DNA of 64,000 bases from an uncultured Acetatifactor sp. GTDB lineage: Bacteria > Bacillota > Clostridia > Lachnospirales > Lachnospiraceae. The notes beneath the pieces are model-generated. The model worked only from the letters and a program-made list of their open reading frames with translations, ran no database searches and was not told the DNA's origin. Each line of letters starts with the position of its first letter. Position 1 is the first letter of the stretch. Location: NCBI GenBank assembly GCA_910584865.1, contig CAJUCE010000002.1, positions 93,082 to 157,081 of the forward strand, given 5' to 3'. Position numbers and translations under genes: made by a program. Shown here piece by piece: positions 43,011 through 52,400 of the stretch.

Positions 43011-44042
43011 ATGGCGAAGGTAATTACTATGGGGGAGATCATGCTGAGACTGTCCACCCCCAATTCCGAGAAGTTTATCCAGGCGGATGAATTTGATATT
43101 AATTATGGCGGCGGAGAGGCCAATGTGGCGGTATCCCTGGCAAATTACGGGCATGACGCTGAGTTTGTGACGGCGGTGCCGGACAATGAGATCGGTGAGT
43201 GCGCGGTGGCAGCTCTTCGGAAATATAATGTGGGCACAAGGCACATCGCAAAATGCGGTGAGCGCCTGGGTATTTATTTCCTGGAAAGCGGTTCTTCCAT
43301 GAGGCCCTCCAAGGTGGTTTATGACAGGGCGCATTCCTCTATTTCCACCGCCACGGTGAAGGATTTTGATTTCGACGCTGTCTTCCAGGGAGCCGACTGG
43401 TTCCACTTTACCGGAATCACTCCCGCCGTATCCGATGCGGCTGCAGAGCTGACAGAGGAAGCCCTGAAGGCGGCCAGGAAGAATGGCGTGAAGGTCTCTG
43501 TGGATCTGAATTTCCGCAAGAAGCTCTGGACTTCCGAGAAAGCCCAGAAGGTGATGAAGAATCTGATGCAGTACGTGGATGTGTGCATCGGCAACGAGGA
43601 GGATGCGGAGCTGGTACTGGGCTACAAGCCCGGTAAGACGGACGTGACCAGCGGAGACCTGGAGCTGGCAGGCTACAAATCCATCTTTGAGCAGATGGTT
43701 GCAGACTACAACTTCGAATACTGCGTTTCCTCCCTGCGGGTGAGCCATTCCGCTTCCGACAACGGCTGGTCCGCCTGCATTTACTCCAGGGATACGAAAG
43801 AATTCTATCATTCCAAGGAGTACAGCATCCATCCCATCGTGGATCGTGTGGGCGGGGGAGATTCCTTCGCAGGCGGCGTGATCTGCGGGCTTCTGGACGG
43901 TAAGGATTTCAAGGCCGCCCTGGAATTCGGCGTGGCTGCTTCCGCACTGAAGCATACCATTCCCGGCGACTTCAACCTGGTATCCAGGAAAGAGGTGGAG
44001 ACCCTGGCAGGGGGAGACGCTTCCGGGCGTGTGCAGAGATAA
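43011..44042 (+). CDS. kdgK: 2-keto-3-deoxygluconate kinase (PfkB family)
   Basis: Phosphorylates KDG to KDPG, the step before the aldolase. The 343-residue protein has the PfkB start MGEIMLRLSTP, the GGGEANVAVSLA substrate loop, VDLNFRKKLW, and the C-terminal signature DRVGGGDSFAGG with the catalytic base Asp (the usual GAGD reads GGGD). GAAAGG precedes ATG 43011. The 298-bp gap before it holds no clear gene, only a decayed-looking frame at about 42770-42915. A terminator ends the cluster. Confidence 0.9.
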   Translation: MAKVITMGEIMLRLSTPNSEKFIQADEFDINYGGGEANVAVSLANYGHDAEFVTAVPDNEIGECAVAALRKYNVGTRHIAKCGERLGIYFLESGSSMRPSKVVYDRAHSSISTATVKDFDFDAVFQGADWFHFTGITPAVSDAAAELTEEALKAARKNGVKVSVDLNFRKKLWTSEKAQKVMKNLMQYVDVCIGNEEDAELVLGYKPGKTDVTSGDLELAGYKSIFEQMVADYNFEYCVSSLRVSHSASDNGWSACIYSRDTKEFYHSKEYSIHPIVDRVGGGDSFAGGVICGLLDGKDFKAALEFGVAASALKHTIPGDFNLVSRKEVETLAGGDASGRVQR

Positions 44043-44062
44043 GAAATATAAAATGGATTTCC

Positions 44063-44094
44063 AGAACCGTCAGGCCAGCCCTGGCGGTTCTTTT
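44063..44094 (+). terminator. Rho-independent terminator after kdgK
   Basis: AGAACCG (44063-44069) pairs with CGGTTCT (44085-44091), with CCAG/CTGG pairing inside, followed by TTT. Confidence 0.75.
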
Positions 44095-44269
44095 GTAGGA
44101 GAAAGCTATTTTTTGACAGCCGGCTGTGCAGCCGCGATCTCCTGTAGCGACAAAAATAACAAATGATTCAGTATGTACAATTCAGATACACTTTTGTATA
44201 ATACTTTTAAATATTTATGTAGTTTGATTGCATGATCGGAAAGAAGTATAATAAGCGGAGGTAGATGCT

Positions 44270-44923
44270 ATGGCAGACATTCTGATTGTGGAGGATGACG
44301 AGGCGATTGCCGATCTGATCTATATGAATCTGCGTGCGGAAGGGTATCGCTGCACCTGTGCACATGACGGTATGGAGGGGGCAGATTGGATTGAAAAAGG
44401 GCGGTTTGACCTTGTATTATTGGATATCATGCTTCCGGAAGTGGATGGATATGAGCTTTTAGAATATATCAAGCCAACCGGGACACCGGTGATTTTTCTG
44501 ACTGCCAAGGGGGCTGTGGAGGACCGGATCCGGGGGTTGAAGGCCGGGGCTGACGACTATCTGGCCAAGCCTTTCCAGGTGGGAGAATTATTGGCAAGAG
44601 TGGAGGCTGTGCTGCGCCGGATCGGAATCGGCGGGAAACAGATGGATATCGGGGACGTCTCCATTTATCCGGACTCTCGCAGTGTGACAAAAAACGGTTG
44701 TCCCGTCACGCTTACGGCGAAGGAATTTGATCTTCTGGTAGAGTTGGTGCAAAATAAAAACGTTGCGCTCTACCGTGACCAATTATATGAAAAAGTGTGG
44801 AAAGAACCTTTCTTCGGGGAGACCAGGACACTGGACGCCCATATCCAGAGGCTGCGCAGGAAACTGGGATGGGAGGATCGGATCAAAACGGTATTCCGTA
44901 TAGGGTACAGGCTGGAGGGATAG
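44270..44923 (+). CDS. OmpR/PhoB-family response regulator
   Basis: A 217-residue two-domain regulator. The receiver has ILIVEDDEAIAD (acidic pocket), phospho-acceptor Asp in LVLLDIMLP near residue 51, Thr in IFLTAKG and Lys in LAKPF. The C-terminal winged helix (about 125-217) ends with TLDAHIQRLRRKLG and a standard KTVFRIGYRLE wing. AGCGGAGGTAG precedes ATG 44270; TATAAT lies at 44197-44202. The sensor kinase starts one base after its stop. Confidence 0.93.
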   Translation: MADILIVEDDEAIADLIYMNLRAEGYRCTCAHDGMEGADWIEKGRFDLVLLDIMLPEVDGYELLEYIKPTGTPVIFLTAKGAVEDRIRGLKAGADDYLAKPFQVGELLARVEAVLRRIGIGGKQMDIGDVSIYPDSRSVTKNGCPVTLTAKEFDLLVELVQNKNVALYRDQLYEKVWKEPFFGETRTLDAHIQRLRRKLGWEDRIKTVFRIGYRLEG

Positions 44924-44924
44924 A

Positions 44925-46748
44925 ATGCGGCTTTTTACGAAATATTTTCTGTTCGGAATGTTAGTGTTGGGCCTGGCATTTTCTGCCTCAGGCTATTTTT
45001 TGCTGCGCTATTCCATGGAAAGCAGCCTGGCAAGGGAAGTAGATTTTGCGCTGAAACAGTATCAGTATGACAAATTTACAGTGCAGTCGGCAACGCTGTC
45101 CTATTCGGAAGTACTTTCCGGATGGACAGTGGGGGATTCTGTTTCGGATATGATAATCTGGAAGAATTATCCGGAGGAAAATGATCTGCCAGAGGGCGAT
45201 GTGCTCTCTCAGGGGCAGTCCGGTGAACCGATACCGGACGATTCGGGAGAAGTCTGGTCCTTGCCGGGAGCGGAAGATTCGGCAGAGAAGCCGGATGCGG
45301 AGGGATTTCGGGAGATTGAGACTACATTTCTGGAAAGCCTGTTCAGCTCTCTGGCGGCAGAAATGGATGTACCGGTGGCCTTTTATTCGGAAGATAAGAC
45401 GCTTCTATATTCGGAAATCGAAGGGTTGGATCCTGAATTTTTAGACAGCCTCTCCGAAGAATCCCACGCATATCAGTTTTGGAATGACAGAGGCTCCATT
45501 CTGGTGGGAAGTATGCTCAATTGTGCCGGTCTGGAATCCACTTATGAGACATGGCTGATTATGAAAGAAATACCGGAGGAAGGAGACGAAGCGGATGACA
45601 GGCAGTATGAATATGTTGTTGCTGACAGCCGTCCGGGCATCATCCCGCAGTCAGGGCAGGCCGATGAGGTCAAAATCAGCATGAAGGATGCTAAGGAAGG
45701 GGCGGCAGTCCTTTCGGAGAATTCGGAAAGGGCTGCGGAGCTTGGGAAGGTTTATTTTGTCAATCAGTGGGATATCAGCAAGACCATTAAGCAGCAGGGG
45801 ACTTTGCGGCAATACTTTATACGCTGCTATCTGATTGCAATGACAGCAGGGATGCTGCTGTTGGGCATATTGTCTGCATTCCTGACAGTTCCGCTGAAGC
45901 GTATGTCGAAAGCGGCCCGCCGGATGGCGGAAGGGTATTACCAAGAACGTCTTGCCATATCGGGAAGGGATGAGATAGGAGAGCTGGCAGGGAGCTTTAA
46001 CCAGATGGCCCATGCTGTGGAGGAGAAGGTAAAAGAGCTGTCCAGGGCGGCCCGGGAAAAGGAGGATTTTGTGGCGAATTTTGCCCACGAACTGAAGACA
46101 CCGCTGACTTCCATCATCGGTTATGCGGATACCATATATCAAAAAGAACTTTCCAGAGAAGAGATCCGCAAAGCTTCCTGGCATATCTGGAATGAGGGGA
46201 TGCGGCTTGAGGCCCTTTCTTTTAAACTGATGGAACTGACCGTATTGGGAAGACAGGAGTTCCCGCTGGTGGAGATGCCCGCGGAGGAATTGCTACAGGA
46301 TGTGGCAGACGGATTTGCACCCTTGTTTGCAGAAGCGGGGATTGCGTTTGCGCTTCAGGCTCAGGCCGCTTATGTTATGGTAGATTATGATCTGCTGAAG
46401 ACATTGTTGGTCAATCTGGTGGACAATTCCGTCAAGGCGGGGGCAGGGCAGATTGAATTGCAGGGACAAATGCAGGGAGAAAGATATGGAATCCGGGTCA
46501 GAGACAATGGCTGCGGCATGGAGGAGGCGGAGCTGTCCCGTATTACAGAGGCATTTTACATGGTGGATAAGGCACGTTCCCGGAAGCAGCATGGAGCAGG
46601 GCTGGGGCTGGCGCTGGCTGAGCGGATTGCGGAGATACACGGGGACAGGCTGGCCTTTGACAGCATAAAGGGAGAGGGGACCACGGTAAGGTTTTATCTG
46701 AAATGCAGGAAAGGAGGAACGCAGGATGGGGATGAGGAAGACGGATAA
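44925..46748 (+). CDS. Sensor histidine kinase
   Basis: A 607-residue membrane kinase. Two membrane helices (about 8-28 and 298-320) bracket an acidic extracellular domain of about 270 residues with no family I recognise. A HAMP domain (to about 372), the phospho-acceptor His in FAHELKTPLTSIIGYAD, and an ATP-binding domain with VDNSVKAG, DNGCGM and HGAGLGLALA follow. It is coupled to the response regulator upstream and overlaps the next gene by 23 bp. The large sensor domain suggests an extracellular ligand, possibly bound by the downstream lipoprotein. Confidence 0.92.
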   Translation: MRLFTKYFLFGMLVLGLAFSASGYFLLRYSMESSLAREVDFALKQYQYDKFTVQSATLSYSEVLSGWTVGDSVSDMIIWKNYPEENDLPEGDVLSQGQSGEPIPDDSGEVWSLPGAEDSAEKPDAEGFREIETTFLESLFSSLAAEMDVPVAFYSEDKTLLYSEIEGLDPEFLDSLSEESHAYQFWNDRGSILVGSMLNCAGLESTYETWLIMKEIPEEGDEADDRQYEYVVADSRPGIIPQSGQADEVKISMKDAKEGAAVLSENSERAAELGKVYFVNQWDISKTIKQQGTLRQYFIRCYLIAMTAGMLLLGILSAFLTVPLKRMSKAARRMAEGYYQERLAISGRDEIGELAGSFNQMAHAVEEKVKELSRAAREKEDFVANFAHELKTPLTSIIGYADTIYQKELSREEIRKASWHIWNEGMRLEALSFKLMELTVLGRQEFPLVEMPAEELLQDVADGFAPLFAEAGIAFALQAQAAYVMVDYDLLKTLLVNLVDNSVKAGAGQIELQGQMQGERYGIRVRDNGCGMEEAELSRITEAFYMVDKARSRKQHGAGLGLALAERIAEIHGDRLAFDSIKGEGTTVRFYLKCRKGGTQDGDEEDG

Positions 46749-47598
46749 GGCCGGCAAAAGGACAGATCTGATATCCCCATGGAGGAAAGGAGGCCTGGCA
46801 ATGAATCTCGCGGGCCTTGCAGCCGCGTTTGGAATTGGGTTCGGAGGTTTGTTTGTGGTACAGTACCGTTTGGAACAGGAGGAGGAAAAGTTGCTGCAGG
46901 GGGCCGGATCAGTGGAGATACCGGTATCTGTCGGGGTGGCGTTGCTTGACGCGGAAGAAGAGAGGGAGAAATTGACCGAAGTACAGCTTTATGAGGCGGT
47001 GCAAAGGCTGAATAACGGAACGGAAGCCTATCCGCATGAACCCTGGGAGGGACAACTGTCCATGACGGAGGCTTTGAAATGCGGCGTAGAGTGGATTGAG
47101 TATTTTCTGCTTCCATATATGGAAAACAGTGATTTTCTATTACAGGAGCAATCCGTAAACTGTTATCTCTGGACATGGCAGGAAGATTTGGAGGATGATG
47201 AGAGGGCGTTGCTGTGCAGCTATTGGAATGTATGGATAAATGCTCCGGAATTGGAGGCTCAGCTGACCTTGCAGGCATCAAGCGGTCAAGTGCTGCAGGC
47301 GATTGTGCATAGTTCTTTCCTGGAAGAGAGTCAGGAAGAGGACGGATTGAAAGAGATTTTGGCCGATTACGCTTCCTCTTTCGGCCTGCCGGGAACAACA
47401 CGGATTCTTGACGGGGGAAAGGGCGCAGCGGAGAACACCGGTTTCTGGATGATACAGAGTGTCGGGGAGAGGGGGCTGTATGCCTCTGTGACCACCAGTT
47501 CCATCGTGATTTCCTGGGCAAATCCGGCCAGTTCGGAATACAAGGAGATTTTTTCCATGAATTTATCACTTTCCACAGGGGAAGGACTTGGACAATAG
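46726..47598 (+). CDS. Single-pass membrane protein of a two-component operon
   Basis: A 290-residue protein with a short basic N-terminus, one membrane helix (about residues 27-47) and an extracytoplasmic domain of about 240 residues rich in Glu and aromatic residues. I recognise no family. ATG 46726 lies eight bases after AAGGAGG and inside the end of the kinase gene, so it is translated with it. Position and topology fit an accessory protein that modulates the kinase, much as YycH/YycI do for WalK, but there is no visible similarity to those. Confidence 0.65.
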   Translation: MGMRKTDKAGKRTDLISPWRKGGLAMNLAGLAAAFGIGFGGLFVVQYRLEQEEEKLLQGAGSVEIPVSVGVALLDAEEEREKLTEVQLYEAVQRLNNGTEAYPHEPWEGQLSMTEALKCGVEWIEYFLLPYMENSDFLLQEQSVNCYLWTWQEDLEDDERALLCSYWNVWINAPELEAQLTLQASSGQVLQAIVHSSFLEESQEEDGLKEILADYASSFGLPGTTRILDGGKGAAENTGFWMIQSVGERGLYASVTTSSIVISWANPASSEYKEIFSMNLSLSTGEGLGQ

Positions 47599-47643
47599 AT
47601 TCCTTTCGATTTTACAACTTAGGCACAAGTAGGACACAGGCAT

Positions 47644-47672
47644 TTGACATTTTTCTGATACCATATCAATAT
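47644..47672 (+). promoter_or_regulatory. Possible promoter of the fused lipoprotein gene
   Basis: TTGACA at 47644-47649 with CAATAT at 47667-47672, 17 bp apart, about 48 bp before the start codon. The -10 is weak. Confidence 0.4.
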
Positions 47673-47719
47673 GAAAGGCTTGAAAAAAACATACAGGCCG
47701 GATTGGGAGGTAACGGAAA

Positions 47720-50008
47720 ATGGTAAAAACCAAATGCAGAAGATGGCTGGCGGCAATACTTGCCGCGGCACTTTTCGCAGGGACGCTGAGCGCCTGCGGG
47801 AAAGCGGAGCAGGAAAATGCTGACGGCAAAAGCGAAAGTTCGGACAAAAGCACAGCGGGAGCGGAGGGAGGAAGCGGCGGGGATCAGCCCAGGGGGAGGT
47901 ACGTGGAGTCGGTGGAGACCCTGCCCGGGGAACTGGAGGGGTGGAATATCGACCAGATCTTTACATCGGGGGAGCAGCTGCATCTGCTGGCCACAAAGCA
48001 GGAGAACGGGAAAACGCTTCTCAGCGAGTGGGCACTGCAGGAGGGCAGCTGCACGGATGTGACAAAGGGGTGGATGGCTTCTATGGATCTGCCTGCAGCA
48101 GAATGGATAGAGCTTGAGCTTGTTGAAGATAAAGATGGCAGTCAATATCTCTATGCAGGCTATTCGGAGGAAGGAGAAGCGGCATTCAGAGGGCATCTGT
48201 GGAAAGGAGAAGGGGACGCCGCCCGTGAGATCACACCCCAAAAGTGGACGGTTCCCAATGAAGAATACGGCGGGTATGAAATGGTGCAGGGAATCGGGGT
48301 TCTTGACAATCAGACCCTGGTGACCGTCTCCTATACCGGTCTGGATATTCTTTCTTCAGAGGATGGCAGCGTATTGGAGAGCGAGCAGATTTCCTCCTTT
48401 TATGAGGGCGGTATTGTGACAGACGGCGAAAATGTGTATTTGCGTTCCTCTGACGGAATGAGCGGCCAGATTGAGAAACGGAAAGAAGGCAGGAGCGCAG
48501 ATGCTCTCACAATACCCTATCCGGCAGGCGGCGGAGACGACGGTTCTGTCACGGTGGGGGGTACGGGAAGTTTGGCGCTTGATATCCTGCAGGACGGAAG
48601 CCTCATCGGAGCCAGTGAGGACGGTATTTTCCGCCTGGCCGGAGGGAATCCTGAAGGGGAATGGGAGAAGCTCGTAGATGGCGTGGAGACAAATTTTGCA
48701 ATGTCGGATTTCTGGTGTCTGAGCTTTGCCGCATTGGAGGACGGTAGTATCTATGCCCTGTTTCAGTCGGAGGGAGGGCAGCAGCTTTGCAGATATGTGT
48801 ATGATCCGGAGGCGGTTTCCCAGGTGACCCGGGAGCTGAAGCTGTTTACGGTATATGAGAATTCCCTGTTGAAGCAGGCGGCAACCATGTACCACAAGGA
48901 GCATCCGGATACGCTGATCACCATAGAATATGAATACCCTCAATACTATTACGATACACCGGATTACGATGCTGTCTACCAGAAGCTGAATACCATGCTT
49001 ATGGGGGATAACGCGCCGGATTTGGTGGTGATGGATCACCTGAATATGGATTCCTATGCGGACAAAGGGCTTTTGGCAGATCTGGAGGATGTGGTGAAGC
49101 CCATGGAGGAAAGCGGGGAAGTACTGTCCAATATTACGGGGGCGTATGTGCGGGAAGACGGAAAACGCTATGTGGTGCCGTTGCAGTTTAGCTTTTATAT
49201 GGCCATGGGGCGGGACATTACCGTGCAGGAGATGAGTTCCATGGAGAAGCTGGCAGCATTTCTGCCCGGGGCGGATTCAAGCTATATGGGCGAGAGGACG
49301 GTAACGGAGCTGGTGGATGAGTTTTATCCCTATTTTTGTTCGGAGATTGTAGACGGCAAGCAGCTGGACAGAGAAGCGATGGGGAGGTATCTGGAATATC
49401 TGAAGGCCATTGCGGACAACTGCGGGATTATAGATTCCCGGCCGGAGGAAGAGCTGGCCTTCGGCATGTGGGAGCTGGCTGCGGAAGCGAAGCTGGCATT
49501 TAACAGAGTAAACGGATTTATAGACTGTATGTTCCCTATGTCCATGGTGAATTATATCAAGGGAAGTTATACTGCTTTCGAGAATCAGTTTGAGCCTTCC
49601 ATGCAGATAGGCATCTGTTCGAAGACCGGGGAGTTGGAGGCGGCTAAGGATTTCCTGCGCTTTGCTCTGTCAAGTCAGGTACAGAGTACGGAGTCCTACA
49701 GCGGATTCCCGGTGAATGAGGCGGCGCTTGAGACGCTGGCGGCAAAGGATCGCTCCGACTATTCGGCGGCCACCATGATTAAGGCTGATTCAGGCAGCTA
49801 TATCGAATTCTCCAGTGAGGCTTACGATCAGAAGACGGCGCAGGATCTGGCGGCGCTGTGCAGGAGCCTTGACCGGCCTGTAAAAGAGGATGCCAAGATC
49901 CGGGAGGTACTCATCGACAGTCTGGGCGGATATCTGGACGGTTCTCAGTCTGAGGAGGATACCATTCAGAAGATCGAGGATGGTCTGAAGATGTATCTGG
50001 CAGAATAA
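47720..50008 (+). CDS. Lipoprotein: propeller-like domain fused to solute-binding domain
   Basis: A 762-residue exported lipoprotein with lipobox LSAC near residue 26 and a low-complexity linker. Residues about 60-360 are beta-rich with blade-like phrases (SGEQLHLLATKQENGKTLL, VLDNQTLVTVSYTGLDIL, LEDGSIYALFQSEGG). From about 370 a family-1-type binding protein follows: ELKLFTVYENSLLKQAATMY, MGDNAPDLVVMDHLNM, KRYVVPLQFSFYMAMG, and a helix ending QKIEDGLKMYLAE. The order equals the two separate lipoproteins at 13484-16019 joined together. No permease is near; the two-component operon lies directly upstream. A surface sensor is plausible. Confidence 0.75.
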   Translation: MVKTKCRRWLAAILAAALFAGTLSACGKAEQENADGKSESSDKSTAGAEGGSGGDQPRGRYVESVETLPGELEGWNIDQIFTSGEQLHLLATKQENGKTLLSEWALQEGSCTDVTKGWMASMDLPAAEWIELELVEDKDGSQYLYAGYSEEGEAAFRGHLWKGEGDAAREITPQKWTVPNEEYGGYEMVQGIGVLDNQTLVTVSYTGLDILSSEDGSVLESEQISSFYEGGIVTDGENVYLRSSDGMSGQIEKRKEGRSADALTIPYPAGGGDDGSVTVGGTGSLALDILQDGSLIGASEDGIFRLAGGNPEGEWEKLVDGVETNFAMSDFWCLSFAALEDGSIYALFQSEGGQQLCRYVYDPEAVSQVTRELKLFTVYENSLLKQAATMYHKEHPDTLITIEYEYPQYYYDTPDYDAVYQKLNTMLMGDNAPDLVVMDHLNMDSYADKGLLADLEDVVKPMEESGEVLSNITGAYVREDGKRYVVPLQFSFYMAMGRDITVQEMSSMEKLAAFLPGADSSYMGERTVTELVDEFYPYFCSEIVDGKQLDREAMGRYLEYLKAIADNCGIIDSRPEEELAFGMWELAAEAKLAFNRVNGFIDCMFPMSMVNYIKGSYTAFENQFEPSMQIGICSKTGELEAAKDFLRFALSSQVQSTESYSGFPVNEAALETLAAKDRSDYSAATMIKADSGSYIEFSSEAYDQKTAQDLAALCRSLDRPVKEDAKIREVLIDSLGGYLDGSQSEEDTIQKIEDGLKMYLAE

Positions 50009-50018
50009 AATAAACTCC

Positions 50019-50063
50019 TTGACACTGTACTTTACAGCATTTATGATAAAAGGGATGTACAGT
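50019..50063 (+). promoter_or_regulatory. Promoter of the DsbA-like gene with inverted repeat
   Basis: TTGACA at 50019-50024 and TATGAT at 50042-50047 with a 17-bp spacer. ACTGTAC (50024-50030) and GTACAGT (50057-50063) are inverted arms flanking the -10 and the start site. Confidence 0.65.
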
Positions 50064-50085
50064 TGCCGCAGGAAAGGAGTAAAGT

Positions 50086-50730
50086 ATGTTGGATATTTTG
50101 TTTGTGACGGATTTTGTATGCCCCTATTGTCTGGTGGCCAAGGTAGCTTTGGAGGAAGCGCTGAAGGAAACCGGGATCGAGGCCCAGATCAGGATACAGC
50201 CGCTGGAGCTGACACCGGAATCCAGGGAGCGGGTGGATGTGTGCCATGACGAGGCCAGGAAGAAGCGTTACCAGATTCTGGTGGAGCCGGCAAAGGCCCT
50301 GGGGCTTGATATGAAACTGCCGCCGGCGGTGTGTCCCCGGCCTTACACCCGTCTGGCTTTTGAAGGGATGTTTTTTGCCAGGGAAGAGGGAGAGGAAGCG
50401 CGCTATTCCGATTTGACCTATCGGGCTTATTTTGAGGAGGAACAGGATATCGGCGAATTGGATGTCTTATGCCGGATTGCCGATAGAGCAGGGCTGGATA
50501 CAGGCAGATTCCGTCAGGCACTGGAAGCAGGAACCTATACGGAGCAGGTGAGGGAAGCGGTGGCGTATTCCCGAAATGAGCTGAAGGTGACGGGAGTTCC
50601 TTCTATTTATCTGAATGGGGAAAGCATTTCCGTGGAAACTTATACGAAGGAAGAGATGATCGAGATTCTGCAGGAAGGACAGATTGCGGCGGCGAAAGGC
50701 GTATGCTGCGGACTGGACGGCTGCGGCTGA
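50086..50730 (+). CDS. DsbA/FrnE-like thioredoxin-fold oxidoreductase
   Basis: A 214-residue cytosolic protein with the active site CPYC at residues 11-14 in a DsbA-like fold: VTDFVCPYCLVAKVALEEAL, an inserted helical domain, the cis-Pro segment VTGVPSIYLNG near 170, and a Cys-rich tail GVCCGLDGCG that could bind metal. FrnE-type proteins act as disulfide isomerases or in stress defence; no substrate is evident. It has its own promoter and a terminator at 50778. Confidence 0.82.
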   Translation: MLDILFVTDFVCPYCLVAKVALEEALKETGIEAQIRIQPLELTPESRERVDVCHDEARKKRYQILVEPAKALGLDMKLPPAVCPRPYTRLAFEGMFFAREEGEEARYSDLTYRAYFEEEQDIGELDVLCRIADRAGLDTGRFRQALEAGTYTEQVREAVAYSRNELKVTGVPSIYLNGESISVETYTKEEMIEILQEGQIAAAKGVCCGLDGCG

Positions 50731-50777
50731 GGACGGCGGATTCAATACAGGATAGAAAAGAATTACAGCATGTTTTT

Positions 50778-50820
50778 AGAGACGGCATTGACCAGAGATG
50801 GGGCAGGCCGTCTCTTTTTT
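50778..50820 (+). terminator. Rho-independent terminator
   Basis: AGAGACGGC (50778-50786) pairs exactly with GCCGTCTCT (50807-50815), followed by TTTTT. The remainder of the 311-bp gap to murT holds weak -10 boxes (TATACT 50864, TATAAT 50953) and no gene. Confidence 0.85.
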
Positions 50821-51041
50821 CCGTACATGCCGCACATATATTTTTTGTTTAGGAGGTTTTCGGTATACTGTTGCTGCATATTTCCTAAGGTAATTAATGA
50901 TTTCATAAGGAAATCTTAGCCGGGATTTTACGTATGGGATACATCTGTTTTTTATAATAAAAGCATAATAGAGAGGAGAAAAAGGCAGCAAAAAATCAGG
51001 GGAAATGAACCTGAAAAAGGCGCCGGAGAGGAGAAAAACAG

Positions 51042-52400
51042 ATGCAAATACGAAGCAGATTAGCGGTATTTTTCGGAAAATTAGCATGTTCTTTCATTCA
51101 TAGATTAGGGAGAGGAAATGGTTCCACATTTCCGGGAGTAATTGCGAAAAAGATTGATCCGGATATTTTGTCTGTGCTGTCCGGAATGGTGCGCAAACAG
51201 GTCATTGCGGTGACAGGGACCAATGGAAAAACCACTGCAAACAATATTTTGTATCATACACTTTCGGGGGAAGGAGAAAAGGTTGTATGCAACAAAATGG
51301 GTGCGAACCTGATGGAAGGAGTGATTACCGCCTTTGTTTTGGGCACAGACAGATGGGGGCGGCTGGATGCAGATTACGCCTGCATAGAGGTGGATGAACT
51401 TTCCTGTGTGAAGATATTCAGACAGCTTAAACCGGATTGCATTCTGGTCACCAATCTTTTCAGGGATCAGTTGGATCGGACCGGCGAGATCGATCTCCTC
51501 CGTGCCAGAATGCAGGATGCGATGAGGCTGGTACCACAGGCCAGGCTGGTAATAAACTGCGACGATATCTGTTCTGTCACGTTGGGAATGGAATGTATCA
51601 ATCCGGTGCTCATGTATGGGATCAATGAAAAGATTGACGAAGGGATCCCTGTCGGAGCCCGGGAGAGTCCCTTTTGCCCTTTTTGCGGAAGGCGGCTGGT
51701 CTATGAATTCATTCAGTATGGCCAGCTGGGAGAATATTATTGTCCGGCCTGCGGGAGAAGACGGCCCTGTCCGGATGTAACTGCAGAGGATATCGAGATC
51801 AGCAATGGAGAGTATACCTATACGCTGGACGGTATGCGGATGGAATGGGGAGCCTGCGCTCCTTACAATATATACAATACGCTTTCTGCCTATGCTGCAT
51901 TATGCGCGGCGGATGCTCCGAGAAAAAAATTCTGCCGGCTTATGCGCAGCTTTGATTATGGGAATAAACGAGAAGGGGTTTTTTCAATCAATGAAGCCCG
52001 CGTAGAGCTCTTTCTGGCCAAAAATCCTGTGGGATTTCAACAGAAATTGTTCCTGATTCTAAAGGATCCCAAGCCGAAGGATGTAGTAATCCAGATCAAC
52101 GATACCAGGCTGGACGGGGAGGATGTTTCCTGGCTTTGGGATGTGGATTATCAGTATCTGGCCGGGGCAAATGCCGAGACAATTACTGCCGGGGGGGCAC
52201 GAAGGGATGATATGGTACTGTGTCTGAAATATGGAGATATTCAATGCGGCTCCACGGCAGATCTGCGGGAAACCATGGAAATATTGACTGAGAAGGGTAG
52301 TAAAAACGTATATATCATTACCAATTATTCCGGTCTGTACAGCACGAATCTGATGCTGGATCAAATGCAGTCTGCATGGAAAGAGGGCATGACATCATGA
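51042..52400 (+). CDS. murT: Lipid II isoglutaminyl synthase, MurT subunit
   Basis: With GatD it amidates the alpha-carboxyl of D-Glu in lipid II. The 452-residue Mur-ligase-like protein has the ATP loop VTGTNGKTT (about 57-65), the metal-binding EVDELS, NLFRDQLDRTGE, and a Cys4 zinc ribbon: CPFC and CPAC about 27 residues apart near 208-240. The DUF1727 C-terminal domain contacts GatD. GAGAGGAG precedes ATG 51042. Its stop overlaps the gatD start as ATGA. Confidence 0.94.
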   Translation: MQIRSRLAVFFGKLACSFIHRLGRGNGSTFPGVIAKKIDPDILSVLSGMVRKQVIAVTGTNGKTTANNILYHTLSGEGEKVVCNKMGANLMEGVITAFVLGTDRWGRLDADYACIEVDELSCVKIFRQLKPDCILVTNLFRDQLDRTGEIDLLRARMQDAMRLVPQARLVINCDDICSVTLGMECINPVLMYGINEKIDEGIPVGARESPFCPFCGRRLVYEFIQYGQLGEYYCPACGRRRPCPDVTAEDIEISNGEYTYTLDGMRMEWGACAPYNIYNTLSAYAALCAADAPRKKFCRLMRSFDYGNKREGVFSINEARVELFLAKNPVGFQQKLFLILKDPKPKDVVIQINDTRLDGEDVSWLWDVDYQYLAGANAETITAGGARRDDMVLCLKYGDIQCGSTADLRETMEILTEKGSKNVYIITNYSGLYSTNLMLDQMQSAWKEGMTS

